Shown here piece by piece: positions 59,594-64,000 of a stretch of DNA of 64,000 nucleotides. Where the stretch lies: the NCBI RefSeq assembly GCF_027941955.1, contig NZ_CP115960.1, positions 1,364,001-1,428,000 on the forward strand. Reading direction: 5' to 3'. Both the position numbers and the translations under genes were made by a program. The first letter of the stretch is position 1; each line of letters opens with the position of its first letter. This DNA is from Sphingomonas sp. 7/4-4 (GTDB lineage: Bacteria > Pseudomonadota > Alphaproteobacteria > Sphingomonadales > Sphingomonadaceae). The notes under the pieces are model-generated. The model was not told where the DNA came from. It did not search any database and was given only the letters and a program-made list of their open reading frames with translations.

Positions 59594-59842
59594 AGCCTTT
59601 CTGAAGCCGCGGAAGCTTCGCGCCTCGCTCCTCTTAAATTCTAATTAACCTGAATCGTGCCGAGAGGCGAATCACCGGCCTGGCCACGCCCTTCGCGCGA
59701 TTTTGTTGCCACATCCGGCACTTAACTCGGCGAAGCGGGCACAGGATGCGGTGAGTCGCACGCGCCGGCCCCGATGTTCATCCCATATGAAAGGAGCTCT
59801 GATATACACTCGGGGCATAAGAAGCGGGTTAGTGGGTAAAGA

Positions 59843-60556
59843 GTGATCGAAAATCCGAACTCGGCGCAGACGCGCCGTGCGCTGATCAAGTCGGCGCTTG
59901 TCATGGCCAGCGGCGCGGTGGTTTCGGCTTGCGCGACCCGGACCATGAGCATCGCAGCCGCACCGCTTCCGGTGCCTGTTCCTGCTCCCGTGCAGCCGAT
60001 TCCGCCCGCACCGGTGGTCGCCAAGGCCGCCCCCAAGGTCCCCGGCAACATCCGTCCCGAGCTGTTCAAGCGCGCGGTCGCGGCGCTGAACCGCCATTCG
60101 ATGCACGTGCCGTCACACGATCGCATCGCCATCGCCGATTTCTCGACGCCTTCCTATCGTCCGCGCTTCCACATCGTGAACCTCGGCAGCGGCGAAGTGC
60201 AGAGCTATCTCGTCGCGCACGGCATCGGCTCGGACCCCGAACATACCGGGCTGCTCCACAGCTTCTCGAACGCGATCGATTCGGAGGCGACCAGCGAAGG
60301 CGCCTTCCTCACCGCCGATTATTATGTCGGCAAGCATGGCGATTCGCAGCGCCTGCTCGGCCTCGATCCGACCAACAACAACGCCTTCGATCGCGCGATC
60401 GTGGTCCATTCGGCCTGGTATTCGAATGCCGACATGATCGCGAAGCACGGCAAGCTCGGCCGCAGCCAAGGCTGTTTCGCGGTGGGCGAGAACGAGCTCG
60501 CCAAGGTGTTCGAACGCCTCGGCCCTGGCCGGATGATCTATTCCGCCAAGGTCTGA
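59843..60556 (+). CDS. Murein L,D-transpeptidase catalytic-domain protein (YkuD_2 type)
   Basis: 237 residues from a GTG. The N-terminus (QTRRALIKSALVMASGAVVS, then ACATR) combines a twin-arginine-like start with a lipobox. A Pro/Ala linker follows. The catalytic domain has FHIVNLGSGEVQSYLVAHGI, TSEGAFLTADYYVGKHGDSQ and LGRSQGCFAVGENELAKV (catalytic Cys). This family is found in many alphaproteobacteria. It probably trims or crosslinks peptidoglycan in the envelope. Confidence 0.85.
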   Translation: MIENPNSAQTRRALIKSALVMASGAVVSACATRTMSIAAAPLPVPVPAPVQPIPPAPVVAKAAPKVPGNIRPELFKRAVAALNRHSMHVPSHDRIAIADFSTPSYRPRFHIVNLGSGEVQSYLVAHGIGSDPEHTGLLHSFSNAIDSEATSEGAFLTADYYVGKHGDSQRLLGLDPTNNNAFDRAIVVHSAWYSNADMIAKHGKLGRSQGCFAVGENELAKVFERLGPGRMIYSAKV

Positions 60557-60565
60557 TCCCCGCGC

Positions 60566-61938
60566 TTAGTTGAACAGCATGTTCGCGCGCGGTCCGTCGG
60601 GATCCTTGCGCAACAATGCGATGATCTCGGCGCCCGCCAGCAATACCGGCCCATAGCCGTGCGCCGCCCGCACGTGGCGCGGACGGTAATAATAGAATGC
60701 CGGCTCGAACCCCATGCCGGTGCCGACGCACACATCCTCGACTTCGCCCGCCGCATTGACCTTGGTCGTCACGGCATTCCACGCCAGCACCGCCACCGGC
60801 GCATAGACGCGGCGATCGAGCCAGCCGCGGTTGATCGCACGCGCAAGCGCAAAGGCATAGATCGACGTCGCCGAAGTCTCCAGATAGCTGTCCGGCCGGT
60901 CGAGCAATTGGTGCCACAGCCCCGTGCCCGATTGCATCCTCGCCAGCCCGGCAGCGTGCGCACGCAGCTGCGCAAGGATCGCGGGCCGCCCGGGATGATC
61001 CGCCGGCAGCACTTCGAGCAACTCGACCGTCGCCATGATCGCCCAGCCGTTTGCCCGCCCCCAGAAAAAGCTGGGATGCGGGTCCATGCCGTCGACCCAG
61101 CCGTGCCGGTAGAGCCCTTCGTCGGCGACGAACATGCGCTCCGAGAATTGCAGCACCTGACGGACGGCATCGTCGAACCAGCGCCGTTCCCCGGTCAACG
61201 CGCCCATCTGCGCCAGAGCGGGCACGCTCATGTAGAGATCGTCGAGCCACAGGCTGTTGGGCATCGGCACCTGCCGGGCGAGCGTGCCGTCGGACAGGCG
61301 GAACTGGTGGTTGGAGATCCAGTCGAGATACACCTGGATCTGCGCCCCGCCCTGCGTGATCACTCCGGCCCGCTGCGCCTTGATCAGGGCCGCAGCCATC
61401 GCACCCGAATCGTCGAGCCTGCCAGGCGCCAGCATCTGGTGCACCGGCGTCTGGTCCGCCGCCGTCTTCTGCGCACGATAGCGGTTGGCCGTATCGACCA
61501 CCGCACCGAGCCGGCCCGCGACATAATGCGTATAGCGCTGGTCGCCGGTCACCTCGCCGGCGAGGAGCGCGCCCGAATAGGTGACGCCCCATTCGTAGCT
61601 GGTCAGGCGATAGGCCGAACGGAAGCGACTGCCGGGCGCCAGTTTGCCGCCGGGCCCCTGCGCCTTGCCGGCGACGTCGATGAGAGTGGCCGGCGTCTCA
61701 CGCTCGATATAGCCGAGCACCCGGTCCATCACTGCCTTGACCGCGGCTTCGGAGGGCCGGCCGTACGGCACCGGATAAGCGGGCTTGAGCCGGGTAGGCG
61801 CGTCGGCCACGTCGCTCACCGGATCGCGATGCATGCCCCCGCCGGCGCGGCGAGCTGCGCCTGCACAGCCGAGGCGAGCGCCAGCGAAAGTACGAAGGTA
61901 AAAGGCAGGACCGCAGTCCGGATCGCTGCGCGCGCCAT
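60566..61938 (-). CDS. GH105/88 unsaturated glycanase, frame interrupted
   Basis: About 457 residues. The signal peptide is in one frame (TAVLPFTFVLSLALASAVQA); a missing C in the CCCCC run at 61836-61840 separates it from the catalytic part. This part is an alpha/alpha barrel with WLDDLYMSVPALAQMGALTG (catalytic Asp region), DGMDPHPSFFWGRANGWAIM, WHQLLDRPDSYLETSATSIY and CVGTGMGFEPAFYYYRPRHV. It matches unsaturated rhamnogalacturonyl hydrolases, which release the terminal unsaturated uronic acid from pectin fragments. It is alone here, without other pectin genes. An operator lies at 62003. Confidence 0.87.
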
Positions 61939-62002
61939 ATCCCCTCCATTTGGTCGCCGGTTGTCCGGCCGATACCGTCCGACACGCTCAATCTATGACA
62001 CC

Positions 62003-62023
62003 TGGTGCCACATGATGGCACCA
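62003..62023. promoter_or_regulatory. Perfect palindromic operator before the GH105 gene
   Basis: TGGTGCCA-CATGA-TGGCACCA, perfect 8-bp arms, 65 bases upstream of the start of the GH105 gene on the minus strand. The form is typical of GntR- or LacI-type sugar-responsive repressors. No such regulator is in the window. Confidence 0.7.
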
Positions 62024-62111
62024 CACTCCTCCGCCAAACGCAAGCGGCAATGATGCGGATCGCGACGAAGCGGCAGACCTTATAGCCAGCGCCTGCAAGC
62101 CTGGGCCAAAT

Positions 62112-62148
62112 GAAAACGGGGCGGCCCGGCTCTCGCCGCGCCGCCCCG
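62112..62148 (-). terminator. Rho-independent terminator of the cold-shock gene
   Basis: On the minus strand, GGGGCGGC and GCCGCCCC (plus-strand 62118-62125 and 62140-62147) form an 8-bp GC stem, followed by GTTTTC. It lies 22 bases after the cspA stop. Confidence 0.75.
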
Positions 62149-62169
62149 CAATCACTTACGCAAAGTGCG

Positions 62170-62376
62170 TCAGAGGGCTTGGAGGTTGACCGCCGAAGCC
62201 TTGCCGCGCTGGTCGTTCTCGACATCGTACGAGACGCGCTGGTCGGTCTGCAGCGTCGTCATGCCCGCACGCTCGACGGCGCTGATATGGACGAAGCTGT
62301 CGCTGCCGCCATCCTCGGGCGCAATGAAGCCATAGCCCTTGTCGACGTTGAAGAATTTAACTTTGCCGATCGGCAT
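62170..62376 (-). CDS. cspA: Cold-shock domain protein
   Basis: 68 residues with both RNA-binding motifs, KGYGFI and FVHIS, plus GKVKFFNVDKGYGF and the closing GKASAVNLQAL. It is a single-stranded nucleic-acid chaperone. The 170 bases upstream hold no other gene, leaving room for a structured leader such as those that control cold-shock mRNAs. The terminator follows directly. Confidence 0.95.
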   Translation of the reverse strand: MPIGKVKFFNVDKGYGFIAPEDGGSDSFVHISAVERAGMTTLQTDQRVSYDVENDQRGKASAVNLQAL

Positions 62377-62549
62377 GTAATGTTCCTTTCCAGAACATGG
62401 AAAACTGCACGAAAAACCGCACAGCAGGGGCCAATAATCTTGAAAAGGATATCTTGCCCGAAGGCATCAATTTCCGTCGCAGGCGACGATTAGCGCGTCA
62501 CTCTTAGCCGCAAGTCACCAAATAAACAACGCATCCATGGCGTTCACTC

Positions 62550-63370
62550 TCATGCCCGCACCTCGCGCGGCTTGTGGGAGGTCCAGTCATGGGCCTCTCC
62601 CCGCGCATCGCGGCACCAGCGGTATAGTGCGTCATAGACGAGCATCCCTGCATCGAGCTGTGCGATATCGTCCGCATACATGCGCGAGAGGCCGAGCGAG
62701 ACGGCGAGCAGCCCCGCCGCCTCGGGCACCAGATCGGGCCGGGCCGTATCGGCGCCGCGCACGATCGCTGCGAGATAGTCCATCGCGGGGAAATCGCCGA
62801 GGCCGAATTCATCGACCATCAAATCGAACGTGCAGCGCTCGCCGCGATGGCTCCAGAATACGTCCTCATGGGCAACGTCGAAGGGCGCCGCGCCAAGTTC
62901 TCTGGCGACCGTCAGCACGTCCGCCGCCGGCACGAACAGGAATCGTGCCTGCGGATCGACGAACCGCCGGATCAGCCACGGACAGCCGATCCTGTCCACC
63001 TTGGGTCTGGCACGCGTCACCCAGACGGTCCGCTGCTGCGCATCGCGGCGCGGGAGCCTGTCCGTGGCGAGAAGCGGAAGGCCCGCCGCCCGCCAAGCCG
63101 CGAAGCCGCCTTCCAGGGCTTCGGCATCGACTCCTCGGTTCGAAGCCAGGCGGCGATGCCCTGTGCCGAGGACGCGCCGTCCTCGTCCACCACCACGGCG
63201 GATCCGGCGAGAGCGCCGCTCCAGGCCTCAACCGCCTGCGGAGCGAACCGAATGGACCCGGGTATCATCCGGCTGGTTTCCGCCGCCCGCACGTCGACGA
63301 TGACGGGTGCACCGGGCACGCCGATGAGGCGGACGAGCTTTTCCGGAGCGATGCTGTTCAACGAAGGCAT
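62550..63370 (-). CDS. Rhodanese-ChrB fusion protein, frame interrupted
   Basis: About 274 residues when joined. The N-terminal rhodanese-like domain (VRLIGVPGAPVIVDVRAAET; IPGSIRFAPQAVEAW) has no Cys where the active site should be: VVVDEDGASSAQ replaces the usual VYCVHGHEVSQ. A missing base near 63132-63134 breaks the frame; the other frame gives ALEGGFAAWRAAGLPLLATD. Then comes the ChrB C-terminal domain: VDRIGCPWLIRRFVDPQARF, HRGERCTFDLMVDEFGLGDF, LVYDALYRWCRD. ChrB-type proteins accompany chromate resistance, but no chrA is seen here. Confidence 0.85.
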
Positions 63371-63573
63371 GTGCGTCCTCTGGCAAAAGAGAGTCAGGAC
63401 GCGATTCTTCGGCTGTCGCCTCACGGGGAAACCGCCGTCCCCATACGTGGCAATTCACCCGGATGGCTGGTCCTTGTCAATCACCGGAAGCGAACGCGGC
63501 GCTTCACCCCGAAGGAAACCATTCGCTTTATGCCGGGTTGGCATTAGCCCGCGCCCCGGACTAGGACCATTGC

Positions 63574-64000
63574 ATGACCGAAACGCTCTCGCCGGTCCTC
63601 CCCGATGAGGTGGACGCTGCCGTGCGCAGGCTGCTCGAGCGTGCGTGCGACAAGCATCTCTCGATCGCCACCGCGGAAAGCTGCACCGGCGGGCTGCTCG
63701 CCTCACTGTTCACCGATGTCGAAGGGGCCAGCCATGCCTTCGAGCGCGGCTTCGTCGTGTACACCAACGAGGCCAAGGCCGAGATGCTGGGCGTCCCTCC
63801 CGAATTGATCGAGGCCGAGGGCGCGGTCAGCGAAGCGGTCGCCCGGCGAATGGCCGAGGGTGCGCTGCGCTACAGCAAGGCGCAGGTCGCGCTCGCGGTG
63901 ACCGGCTTTGCTGGACCCGGCGTGCCGGGCGACGAGCCCGGGCTGGTCCATTTCGCCTGCGCGCGGAGTGGCCGTCCCACTGCGCACCGCGAAGCGCATT
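63574..64000 (+). CDS. pncC: Nicotinamide-nucleotide amidase PncC/CinA C-terminal type, cut by the window end
   Basis: 142 residues visible, running off the window. ATAESCTGGLLASLFTDVEG carries the catalytic Ser, followed by FERGFVVYTNEAKAEMLGVP, EGAVSEAVARRMAEGALRYS and AVTGFAGPGVPGDEPGLVHF. Deamidates NMN to nicotinic acid mononucleotide in pyridine nucleotide salvage. The start ATG at 63574 follows a 200-base gap with no recognised gene. It lacks the N-terminal CinA domain, which is normal for PncC. Confidence 0.93.
   Translation, partial: MTETLSPVLPDEVDAAVRRLLERACDKHLSIATAESCTGGLLASLFTDVEGASHAFERGFVVYTNEAKAEMLGVPPELIEAEGAVSEAVARRMAEGALRYSKAQVALAVTGFAGPGVPGDEPGLVHFACARSGRPTAHREAH

Noticed and set aside
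62477..62493. GATTAG half-site upstream of the cold-shock gene
   Set aside because: The left half (TCGCAG) does not match, and the gene is unrelated to the T3SS.
1..64000. CRISPR arrays, rRNA genes and intact insertion sequences
   Set aside because: None seen. The only tandem array is the in-frame Asp-Ala coding repeat, which has no spacers.

Overview
The window reads as chromosome of a GC-rich alphaproteobacterium, most likely a sphingomonad. The clues are the purS-purQ pair, a GH105 pectin-type hydrolase, the Sphingomonas-like kdp layout and the general protein style. Species cannot be fixed from the sequence alone.

Layout: (1) 1-5.1 kb is housekeeping: purS/purQ, a frameshifted LysR regulator divergent from an NmrA-like oxidoreductase, a monoacylglycerol-lipase-like hydrolase, a small membrane protein coupled to a YhhQ-type transporter, and tRNA-Arg(TCT). 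(2) 5.2-17 kb is a type I secretion locus: an adhesin with 187 uninterrupted Asp-Ala dipeptides, TolC, a LapB-like ABC exporter and an HlyD protein. Translationally coupled to these is a very large gene fusing an alpha/alpha-toroid-like domain to a MurF-like amide ligase; a MarR-type regulator follows. (3) 17-42 kb is a non-flagellar type III secretion system (T3SS). Two divergent operons (transglycosylase-sctV-C-D-F-I-J-K-L-N-O-P leftward; sctU-fliO-like-Q-R-S-T-luxR rightward) are flanked by candidate substrates: a calpain-like protease, a class-3-lipase-like protein, an ankyrin protein, several small unknowns, and a LysM/CHAP/phage-lysozyme protein without a signal peptide. (4) 42.8-45.8 kb encodes a serralysin-type RTX metalloprotease, probably a type I substrate. 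(5) 46.2-56.5 kb is potassium uptake: kdpF-A-B-C-D-E and kup. (6) 56.5-64 kb holds an aminotransferase, two L,D-transpeptidase-fold proteins, a GH105 hydrolase with a palindromic operator, a cold-shock protein, a rhodanese-ChrB fusion and the start of pncC/cinA.

Two observations stand out. First, a 17-bp palindrome (CTAATC-N5-GATTAG) recurs in five non-coding or gene-boundary positions of the T3SS region: between the two apparatus operons, between calpain and lipase, downstream of the LuxR-type regulator, before the lysozyme gene, and before a small secreted protein. It looks like the operator of a T3SS regulon. Second, a MurF-like ligase fused to a toroid domain is coupled to the export machinery of a poly(Asp-Ala) adhesin, which suggests an undescribed surface-modification system.

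About twenty genes carry single frame breaks, mostly in short C/G runs, and coding sense resumes immediately after each. This looks like indel error in the sequence rather than mass gene decay. Such genes are annotated across the break, with the break stated.
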